DNA from: Ruminococcus sp. UBA1780
GTDB lineage: Bacteria; Bacillota; Clostridia; Oscillospirales; Ruminococcaceae
DNA: 22,145 nt
Reading direction: 5' to 3'
NCBI GenBank assembly: GCA_002315235.1
Contig: DCGK01000126.1
Coordinates: 1 to 22,145 of the forward strand
Each line of letters opens with the position of its first letter. Positions within the stretch are counted from its first letter, which is position 1. Of the stretch, positions 16,893-22,145 are shown piece after piece. Position numbers and translations under genes: made by a program. Under the pieces are notes generated by a model. The model was not told the DNA's origin and made no database searches. It saw only the letters and a list, made by a program, of their open reading frames with translations.

Positions 16893-17130
16893 TATTTTAT
16901 CCACAGGCTGCTTCCGTCATCCGGCACAAAAACTCCCTGACATACGCCCGAAGGAAGTGCCCCTGGGATGTGACAGTATATCTGCGTCGTTTTTATAAAG
17001 TCTGACGAAAAATCTGGCCGAGCATCATGCAAGTCAGACCTAATCAGTGCTTCCCTAGTAAATTGCACCAAAAAATATGTAGTATATATGTCATTATCGG
17101 AAATCAGAAAATCGATAGTGACTTTTTTTT
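16893..17130 (+). ncRNA. Candidate structured small RNA ending in its own terminator
   Basis: This stretch has no credible gene, yet it is richer in G+C than its flanks, holds several long-range complementary segments, and ends in an intrinsic terminator at 17090-17130. GGAAGTGC (16953-16960) can pair with GTGCTTCC (17047-17054) with two G-U pairs, enclosing GTCTGAC (17000-17006) paired perfectly with GTCAGAC (17033-17039). GGCAC (16923-16927) could instead pair with GTGCC (16957-16961), so alternative folds are possible. I do not recognise an RNA family; it does not look like the ydaO riboswitch, T-box, SRP RNA or 6S RNA. The promoter is not clear. It could be a trans-acting RNA, a repeat element or a remnant. 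Confidence 0.4.
17090..17130 (+). terminator. Intrinsic terminator with no gene immediately upstream
   Basis: GTCATTATCG (17090-17099) pairs with CGATAGTGAC (17113-17122), 10 pairs with one G-U and a 13-base loop, followed directly by eight T residues. The GH48 gene already has its own terminator 200 bases upstream, so this one implies a separate transcript. Confidence 0.82.
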
Positions 17131-17146
17131 AATAATATGATATAAT
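17118..17146 (+). promoter_or_regulatory. Promoter of the amidase gene, overlapping the preceding terminator
   Basis: GTGACT (17118-17123), a 17-base spacer and a perfect TATAAT (17141-17146). The -35 box lies in the right arm of the terminator hairpin, and the T-tract forms part of the spacer. Transcription would start near 17153, about 90 bases before the ATG. Confidence 0.6.
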
Positions 17147-17244
17147 TAAATAGAATGGGCTTACAGTAAAACAGTTACTGCGGGCTGATGTACAGATACA
17201 GCAAATTCAGTGAATATTTCACTTTAATAATATGGAGGTTTATG

Positions 17245-18057
17245 ATGTCCGGTAGCAGTTCCAACAATTCAAGACCAGTTGCAAGAAGAGTACACAAAGG
17301 CAGAGTCGGAGGATGCCTGGCTGTTTTTGTTATCATATTTATCTTAATGGTTACACTTATCAACGGGTGCACCAAAAAACATCAGAAAAACAAGAATAAG
17401 CCTGATACTGAAAGCACTTCCGTTTCCAGTCAGACTGAGCCGGAAAAGCAGAAAGCTCCTGAGAAAACCGAATACATCATCTGTATCGATCCGGGACACG
17501 GCGGTGACGATATCGGAAGCTCAAACGGTGACAGACTTGAAAAGGTTGACAACCTCAGATATGCTACCGAAGTATATGAACAGCTCCAGAACCGCGAACA
17601 CGTTAAGGCTATCATCACACGTACATCAAATGACACGGATATGGACAACAGAGAACGTGCAGAGTTTGCAAACAATGCAGGTGCCGATCTCTATCTTGCA
17701 CTTCACAGAAACCAGCTTGAAGATCACACAGCCAACGGTGTTGAAATCTGGATTCAGGATGAAGCAAACGTTGTTGACGAGGTGCTCGGCTACAAGCTTC
17801 TGAATGCGCTTGAAAGTGCCGGCATCCAGAACAAGCGAGGCGTAAGATCCGGATATACAAACGACTCACAGAATAACTTCCAGATAATCGAATACACCAA
17901 TATGCCTGCATGTATTGTTGAACTCGGATTTATTTCAAACGACGAGGACAACAGACTTTTCGATGCACACTACAAGGATTATGCCGCAGCAATCGCTGAC
18001 GTTGTAATGCAGATGATTGAAGAAGGATACCTTAATCAGGTAGCAGCGAACGAATAA
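17245..18057 (+). CDS. Membrane-anchored N-acetylmuramoyl-L-alanine amidase (Amidase_3)
   Basis: A 270-residue zinc amidase that cleaves the bond between muramic acid and L-Ala in peptidoglycan. I chose ATG 17245, 6 bases after GGAGG; an in-frame ATG at 17188 has no ribosome site. A basic N terminus leads into a membrane segment at about 23-41. LINGC at its end (Cys42) resembles a lipobox, so either a membrane anchor or a lipoprotein is possible. A Lys/Glu-rich spacer follows, then the catalytic domain at about 76-262. The zinc ligands are His85 (IDPGHGG), Glu99 and His154 (LALHRN), and Glu226 in VELGFISN is the catalytic acid. The next gene begins 23 bases downstream, so they probably form an operon. 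CwlD-like and other Amidase_3 roles (sporulation, cell separation) cannot be told apart here. Confidence 0.92.
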   Translation: MSGSSSNNSRPVARRVHKGRVGGCLAVFVIIFILMVTLINGCTKKHQKNKNKPDTESTSVSSQTEPEKQKAPEKTEYIICIDPGHGGDDIGSSNGDRLEKVDNLRYATEVYEQLQNREHVKAIITRTSNDTDMDNRERAEFANNAGADLYLALHRNQLEDHTANGVEIWIQDEANVVDEVLGYKLLNALESAGIQNKRGVRSGYTNDSQNNFQIIEYTNMPACIVELGFISNDEDNRLFDAHYKDYAAAIADVVMQMIEEGYLNQVAANE

Positions 18058-18080
18058 TCACAGACATTTAAGGAGGCAGA

Positions 18081-19523
18081 GTGGAAGAATATATCAAGAA
18101 ATACAGAAAGCAGCTTTGCGTTCTTGTATTCACTGCAGTATTTACGATAATCGGCATGATTGCAGGACTGATATTTACCAGACCGGTATTCACCTCATCG
18201 GCATCCTATATTGTTGCTGACACGTCAGGTTTCCGCAACGAAATCATTCCGCCGGATGAGATACGTGAATTTTTCAGACATGATTACTACACTGATCATC
18301 TTTACGAAAAAACAGCCGGTAAATTTTCAGCTTCAGACATAAAAAAAATGGTGAAAATTAAGCCTAACAGGCACTCTCCGCACTTCAGAGTCACTGTAAC
18401 CTGCAAATCAGCTACCGATGTATATTTTTTACAGAAAACTATTGAAACATCAAACAGAAGTCTGACACGTGAAATGTCAGACGAATATTTTCTCGTTATA
18501 CAGGTTAAGGAAGCGCCGTTTCCGGAAAATCCGGTACGTCCGGGTTTCGGAATTATTGTTTCAGTATTTGCCGTACTCGGCGCAGCAGCTTCTGTAGTAT
18601 TTATTAAACACAGACAGGAGCTTTTTACAGTAAAAAACACCACGGAATCACTGCTTCGCTTTCAGGTTCCGGTTATTGCACGAATTCCGGTTTACCGCAG
18701 AAACAGCTTTCCGGCAGGTAAACAGAATTCCGAATTCACAAGAGTTTTTCTCCGTAATTCAGGAATAAGCTCAGCACCAGAAGAACCGGATGATATCTCC
18801 GGATATAATCCGGACCGAAACACAATCATGATTGGTCCACAGACATCCATCGAGTTTTTTGATGCATTCAGACAGTTCTACAGTACCGTCAGCAAAATTG
18901 ACGAAGACGAGAAACATATCATACTTATTACCAGTGCTGATATAGGTGCAGGAAAGACAACAGCCGCACTTAATCTCGGCATTACGGCTGCAGCAGAAGG
19001 AAAATCAGTACTTCTTGTTGACTGCAATCTGAGAAACAGAAGACTTATGCGCGCCTTCAATATTGAACAGGACTCCCCGGGACTTTACAACATGATTTTC
19101 GAACGTCTTCCGGCAAGAGATGCAATTCTGTTCACAGAATACCATTCCCTCTGCGTTCTCCCTCAGGGAAACACCAGAGGCATAAATCCTCTCACCCTCC
19201 TCACAAACCCTGAGATGCGCAGGAAGCTGCTTGAAATCAGAGAGATGTTTGATTATGTAATCATAGATTCTCCGCCTGTAAATGCCTTTCCTGATGCCCT
19301 GGCACTTGCCGGAGTCGCTGATCTGGTATTTCTGACTGTCAGAAACAAAATTACGTCTGATGATGAATGCGAAAAAGCACTCAAAAGTCTTGAACTGTCA
19401 GAAATTGATGCTGCAGGGTTCATACTCAATGAAGCAGAGCTTTATACTGACACTCCGGCTGCTCCGTCTCCGAATATCCAGACTGTCAGCAGAAACAGAT
19501 TCATATCAGGCTTCGGCCTGTAA
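18081..19523 (+). CDS. Fused Wzz/CpsC-CpsD-like protein (BY-kinase family) for surface polysaccharide
   Basis: A 480-residue inner-membrane protein joining a chain-length-determinant domain to a bacterial tyrosine-kinase-type ATPase. The start is GTG 18081 with AGGAGG 4 bases upstream; no ATG is suitably placed. Membrane segments lie at about 12-33 and 156-176, the second preceded by the proline-rich FPENPVRPG motif of Wzz proteins. The cytoplasmic ATPase has Walker A SADIGAGKTT (285-294), Walker A' VLLVDCNLRN (310-319) and Walker B YVIIDSPP (392-399). The Walker A' has Asn where DxD is usual (DCDLR). The C terminus has only one tyrosine, Tyr455, so the usual autophosphorylated Tyr cluster is missing. 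The fused layout is typical of Gram-negative Wzc but also occurs in some Firmicutes. It probably regulates capsule or exopolysaccharide assembly; no glycosyltransferase genes are nearby. Confidence 0.85.
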   Translation: MEEYIKKYRKQLCVLVFTAVFTIIGMIAGLIFTRPVFTSSASYIVADTSGFRNEIIPPDEIREFFRHDYYTDHLYEKTAGKFSASDIKKMVKIKPNRHSPHFRVTVTCKSATDVYFLQKTIETSNRSLTREMSDEYFLVIQVKEAPFPENPVRPGFGIIVSVFAVLGAAASVVFIKHRQELFTVKNTTESLLRFQVPVIARIPVYRRNSFPAGKQNSEFTRVFLRNSGISSAPEEPDDISGYNPDRNTIMIGPQTSIEFFDAFRQFYSTVSKIDEDEKHIILITSADIGAGKTTAALNLGITAAAEGKSVLLVDCNLRNRRLMRAFNIEQDSPGLYNMIFERLPARDAILFTEYHSLCVLPQGNTRGINPLTLLTNPEMRRKLLEIREMFDYVIIDSPPVNAFPDALALAGVADLVFLTVRNKITSDDECEKALKSLELSEIDAAGFILNEAELYTDTPAAPSPNIQTVSRNRFISGFGL

Positions 19524-19556
19524 AAAAACCGGTTCACTGTGAAACCGGTTTTTTTA
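19522..19556 (+). terminator. Intrinsic terminator after the Wzz/BY-kinase gene
   Basis: AACCGGTT (19527-19534) and AACCGGTT (19543-19550) form a stem extended by A/T runs on both sides, with an 8-base loop and seven T residues. It begins immediately at the stop codon. Confidence 0.88.
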
Positions 19557-19572
19557 TGTATATTTTTTCTTA

Positions 19573-19625
19573 TTATAGTAAACGCAATTTATAGTAAACG
19601 CATTAAATAAATGCGTTTACTATAA
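19573..19625. repeat. Repeat/palindrome array with core TATAGTAAACGCA
   Basis: The 14-base sequence TTATAGTAAACGCA occurs directly at 19573-19586 and 19589-19602, a 16-base period. The second copy is part of a perfect inverted repeat of 16-base arms, TTATAGTAAACGCATT (19589-19604) and its complement (19610-19625), around a 5-base loop. It lies between converging transcripts and is not needed as a terminator, because each neighbour has its own. It may be a small dispersed element or a protein-binding site. Confidence 0.75.
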
Positions 19626-19626
19626 G

Positions 19627-19654
19627 TACTGCGCACGGAGTGTGCATGACAGTA
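19627..19654. repeat. Second hairpin next to the palindrome array
   Basis: TACTG (19627-19631) pairs with CAGTA (19650-19654), and inside it CGCAC (19632-19636) pairs with GTGTG (19640-19644), one G-U, leaving a one-sided bulge. It adjoins the palindrome directly and may be part of the same element. Confidence 0.5.
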
Positions 19655-19703
19655 AAACCAAAACGCCTCAAAGCTTACGTAAACCCGCGGCTCTGAGGCG
19701 TTT
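19652..19703 (-). terminator. Intrinsic terminator of htpG
   Basis: On the minus strand, AAACGCCTCAGAGC (19703-19690) pairs with GCTTTGAGGCGTTT (19674-19661), 14 pairs with one G-U, followed by a TTTTGGTTTT stretch. It lies about 40 bases past the htpG stop. Confidence 0.82.
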
Positions 19704-19743
19704 CTGAATCATTCTGAATACTGAATAAACAGTACTTTCCTGA

Positions 19744-21630
19744 TTATTTTTCTGTCATGAGTTCGCAGATAAGGTCTGAAAATTCAACAGGATTTTCTAT
19801 TGTGAGGCCTTCAACAAGAAGTGACTGTGTGTAGAGGAGCTGTGCATACTTCTTAAGCTTGTCTCTGTCACCTGTGTAAAGCTCCTGAAGCTTTGTGAAA
19901 ATGCTGTGGTCAGGATTGATTTCAAGTACTCTTTCAGCCTTCACCTTGTTGTCTGTAGGCATTGAGTTAAGAACCTTTTCCATTTCGAGTGAAAGCTCGC
20001 CTTCGCTTGTAAGACAGAAAGGATGTGACTTAAGTCTCTGTGAAAGTCTTACTTCCTTAACCTTGTCGCCGAGAGCTTCCTTCATGAAAGCAAACATTTC
20101 CTTGTTTTCTTCAGCCTTTGCCTTGATTTCTTCCTTTTCCTCAGGTGTATCAATATCAAGGTCACCTGCAGATACAGACTTGAATTCCTTATCCTTGTAG
20201 TTCATGAGCATCTTTACAGCAAACTCATCAACGTTTTCTGTGAGGTAAAGAATTTCGTAGCCCTTGTCGAGAACCATCTCTGTCTGAGGAAGGTTTTTGA
20301 TTCGCTGAATGCTCTCGCCTGAAGCATAGTAAATGTACTTCTGGTCTTCTCTCATACGTGAAACATATTCGTCAAGAGTTGTGAGCTTTTCTTCGTTTGA
20401 TGACCAGAACATGAGGAGGTCAACAAGAGTATCCTTATTCATACCGTATGACTGGTAAACACCTGCCTTGAGCTGGAGGCCGAATGCCTTGTAGAATTCC
20501 TCGTACTTTTCACGTTCGTTCTTAAGCATCTTTGTGAGTTCATTTTTGATTGTCTTTTCGATGCTCTTCGCAATAAGCTTGAGCTGTCTGTCATGCTGAA
20601 GCATTTCTCTTGAAATGTTAAGTGAAAGGTCTTCAGAGTCAACAAGACCCTTTACAAAGCTGAAGTAGTCAGGAAGAAGATCAGCACACTTGTCCATTAT
20701 GAGAACGCCGTTTGCATAAAGCTGGAGACCCTTTTCAAACTCTCTTGTGTAATAGTCAAAAGGAGCCTTTGCAGGAACGTAAAGAAGTGCATTGTATGTT
20801 GCTGTACCTTCTGTCTTGACATGGGCATACTTAACAGGGTCTGTGTAGTCAAAGAACTTTTCCTTATAGAAGCTGTTGTAGTCTTCATCCTTAAGCTCGC
20901 TCTTGTTCTTTTTCCAGATAGGAATCATACTGTTGATTGTTTCTCTCTCGATGAACTGCTCGTACTCGTTTTCAGTTCCTTCCTTCTTGCGTGAATGTTC
21001 AACATCCATCTTAACAGGGAATCTGATATAGTCAGAGTACTTTCTGATAATTGACTGAAGTCTGAACTGTTCAAGGTACTCGCTGTACTTTTCATCTTCT
21101 GTATCTTCCTTGATATGAAGAACAATCTCTGTACCGCACTTGTCTCTGTCGCATTCGTCAATTGTGTATCCTTCAACGCCTTCTGACTGCCACTGGTAAG
21201 CCTGGTCAGAACCATAGGCCTTAGTCTTTACAGTTACATTGTCGGCTACCATGAAAGCTGAGTAGAAGCCTACACCGAACTGACCGATAATAGCAACATC
21301 CTCGCCAAGTTCATTGTTTGACTTGAAATCAAGTGAGCCGCTCTTTGCAATAGTACCGAGATTGTTTTCAAGGTCTTCCTTTGTCATACCGATACCGTTG
21401 TCTGTGATTGTGATTGTTCTTGCATCCTTGTCTGTTCTGATAAGGATTTCGAAGTCGTCTTTATTCAGGCCTACTCCGTCGTCTGTAAGTGACTTGAAAT
21501 AGAGCTTATCAATAGCGTCGCTTGCATTTGAGATCAGTTCTCTTAAAAATATCTCCTTATGAGTATATATAGAGTTGATCATCATCTCAAGAAGTTTTTT
21601 GGATTCGGCTTTAAACTGTTTTGTTTCCAT
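19744..21630 (-). CDS. htpG: Molecular chaperone HtpG (Hsp90)
   Basis: A 628-residue cytosolic Hsp90 of normal bacterial length, an ATP-driven clamp chaperone that helps fold and protect client proteins. The N-terminal ATPase domain shows EIFLRELISNASDAIDKL (catalytic Glu31, Asn35), TDNGIGM (Asp77) and GQFGVGFYSAFMVAD. The middle domain carries NISREMLQ, and the C-terminal dimerisation domain covers about the last 120 residues. The ATG has GGAG about 10 bases upstream. It has its own promoter with a CIRCE operator at the start of transcription, so it is probably part of the HrcA heat-shock regulon. It is a single-gene unit. Confidence 0.98.
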   Translation of the reverse strand: METKQFKAESKKLLEMMINSIYTHKEIFLRELISNASDAIDKLYFKSLTDDGVGLNKDDFEILIRTDKDARTITITDNGIGMTKEDLENNLGTIAKSGSLDFKSNNELGEDVAIIGQFGVGFYSAFMVADNVTVKTKAYGSDQAYQWQSEGVEGYTIDECDRDKCGTEIVLHIKEDTEDEKYSEYLEQFRLQSIIRKYSDYIRFPVKMDVEHSRKKEGTENEYEQFIERETINSMIPIWKKNKSELKDEDYNSFYKEKFFDYTDPVKYAHVKTEGTATYNALLYVPAKAPFDYYTREFEKGLQLYANGVLIMDKCADLLPDYFSFVKGLVDSEDLSLNISREMLQHDRQLKLIAKSIEKTIKNELTKMLKNEREKYEEFYKAFGLQLKAGVYQSYGMNKDTLVDLLMFWSSNEEKLTTLDEYVSRMREDQKYIYYASGESIQRIKNLPQTEMVLDKGYEILYLTENVDEFAVKMLMNYKDKEFKSVSAGDLDIDTPEEKEEIKAKAEENKEMFAFMKEALGDKVKEVRLSQRLKSHPFCLTSEGELSLEMEKVLNSMPTDNKVKAERVLEINPDHSIFTKLQELYTGDRDKLKKYAQLLYTQSLLVEGLTIENPVEFSDLICELMTEK

Positions 21631-21663
21631 TTGTCATTCACTCCATATTCCATAAAATCAAAA

Positions 21664-21690
21664 TTAGCACTCAGACACCCCGAGTGCTAA
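21664..21690 (-). promoter_or_regulatory. CIRCE operator (HrcA binding site) upstream of htpG
   Basis: A perfect match to the CIRCE consensus: TTAGCACTC, 9 bases, GAGTGCTAA. The minus-strand promoter just before it places the operator at or right after the start of transcription, where HrcA would block initiation at normal temperature. Confidence 0.96.
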
Positions 21691-21695
21691 TTATT

Positions 21696-21724
21696 AGTAT
21701 AGTACATTTTTTCGAAAAAATCAA
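21696..21724 (-). promoter_or_regulatory. Sigma-A promoter of htpG
   Basis: On the minus strand, TTGATT (21724-21719), a 17-base spacer and TATACT (21701-21696). The spacer contains the palindrome TTTTTTCGAAAAAA. Transcription would start near 21689, inside the CIRCE element. Confidence 0.8.
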
Positions 21725-21746
21725 GTCCAAAACAATATTTTTTTGA

Positions 21747-22145
21747 CTATTCCTCAAGAGCCTTAAGAGCCTTGATTTCATCCTTGTTGACTCTGATTAC
21801 GGAATCCTTGATAATCTTAACTTCACTTCTGTCAATAATAACAGGAACCGCACTGTCAGTCTCAGGTCTTACCTTAAGCTTGCCGGTGATTGTATTTGCC
21901 TCCTCAACGACGCCCTTAACATCGTTAGGCATAAGAACAACCGCACCAACCTTTGGAGTAATCTTGAGGAATTCCTCGTATGTGTTCTGCTCATACTTCA
22001 GACAGCACATAAGTCTTCCGCATGTTCCGGAAATCTTTGTAGGATTAAGTGAAAGTCCCTGTTCCTTGGCCATCTTGATTGATACAGGCTGGAACTCACC
22101 AATGCATCCCTTGCAGCAGAATTCCCTTCCGCAGATACCAAGTCC
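21747..22145 (-). CDS. ricT: PSP1/RicT (YaaT)-like protein, C-terminal part, cut by the window edge
   Basis: 132 codons and the stop are visible; the reading frame stays open to the end of the window, so the N-terminal half is missing and the internal ATG at 22073 is not the start. The segment GLGICGREFCCKGC, then QPVSIKMAKEQGLSLNPTKISG and CGRLMCCLKYE, is the conserved core of PSP1-domain proteins. Its clustered cysteines match those that bind Fe-S clusters in the B. subtilis RicA-RicF-RicT complex, which affects RNase Y-dependent RNA processing, competence and sporulation. It ends 116 bases before the htpG ATG, and I see no strong terminator in that gap. Confidence 0.9.
   Translation of the reverse strand, partial: GLGICGREFCCKGCIGEFQPVSIKMAKEQGLSLNPTKISGTCGRLMCCLKYEQNTYEEFLKITPKVGAVVLMPNDVKGVVEEANTITGKLKVRPETDSAVPVIIDRSEVKIIKDSVIRVNKDEIKALKALEE

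Noticed and set aside
16893..17060. Short open frame or known RNA (SRP RNA because of GAAGGAAG, or a ydaO riboswitch because an amidase follows)
   Set aside because: The frame has no start codon with a ribosome site. The conserved SRP loop and ydaO core sequences are not present, and the amidase has its own promoter after the terminator.
17188..17244. Longer amidase start at ATG 17188
   Set aside because: No Shine-Dalgarno sequence precedes it, whereas GGAGG stands 6 bases before ATG 17245.
19573..19625. CRISPR array
   Set aside because: Only two direct copies with a 2-base gap and one inverted copy; no spacers of suitable length and no cas genes.

Overview
The window looks like a chromosomal segment from a cellulosome-producing anaerobic Firmicute, most likely a Ruminococcus close to R. 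flavefaciens. The basis is five dockerin-bearing secreted proteins (a GH48, two GH9-CBM3c enzymes, an expansin and an InlB-type repeat protein), moderate G+C, Firmicute-type promoters, a CIRCE operator, and a PSP1/RicT-family gene. Genus assignment is inference; no rRNA or other marker is present.

Layout. (1) 53-3351, minus strand: a tight three-gene operon encoding a dockerin-expansin fusion, a protein with four InlB/Flg_new-like repeats plus a C-terminal dockerin, and a VanY-type D,D-carboxypeptidase lipoprotein. (2) 3542-8821, minus strand: two paralogous GH9-CBM3c-dockerin cellulases in tandem, each with a similar TTTACA-N17 promoter. (3) 9151-13765, minus strand: a four-gene operon resembling the gliding-type GldA/GldF/GldG ABC exporter plus a DUF4340 protein, ending in a strong terminator. 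(4) 14143-16892, plus strand: the GH48 exo-cellulase with dockerin, a consensus sigma-A promoter, a folded leader and a perfect 14-bp terminator. (5) 16893-17130: a non-coding stretch with several complementary segments that ends in its own terminator, a candidate small RNA. (6) 17245-19523, plus strand: a membrane-anchored N-acetylmuramoyl-L-alanine amidase and a fused Wzz/BY-kinase-like protein. (7) 19573-19703: an unusual array of repeats and hairpins ending in the htpG terminator. (8) 19744-21630, minus strand: htpG under a perfect CIRCE element. (9) 21747 to the window end, minus strand: the C-terminal part of a PSP1/RicT-like protein.

How the genes fit together. GH48 is a processive exo-cellulase, GH9-CBM3c enzymes are usually processive endoglucanases, and an expansin loosens cellulose non-hydrolytically, so the window carries a compact set for crystalline cellulose. 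Dockerins would attach these proteins to scaffoldin cohesins encoded elsewhere; no cohesin or scaffoldin is seen here. The three enzymes have almost the same dockerin, while the expansin and the InlB-repeat protein carry clearly different ones, which suggests different docking partners. The neighbouring D,D-carboxypeptidase, amidase and Wzz-like protein point to cell-envelope maintenance next to cell-surface cellulose degradation, but that link is inference from position.
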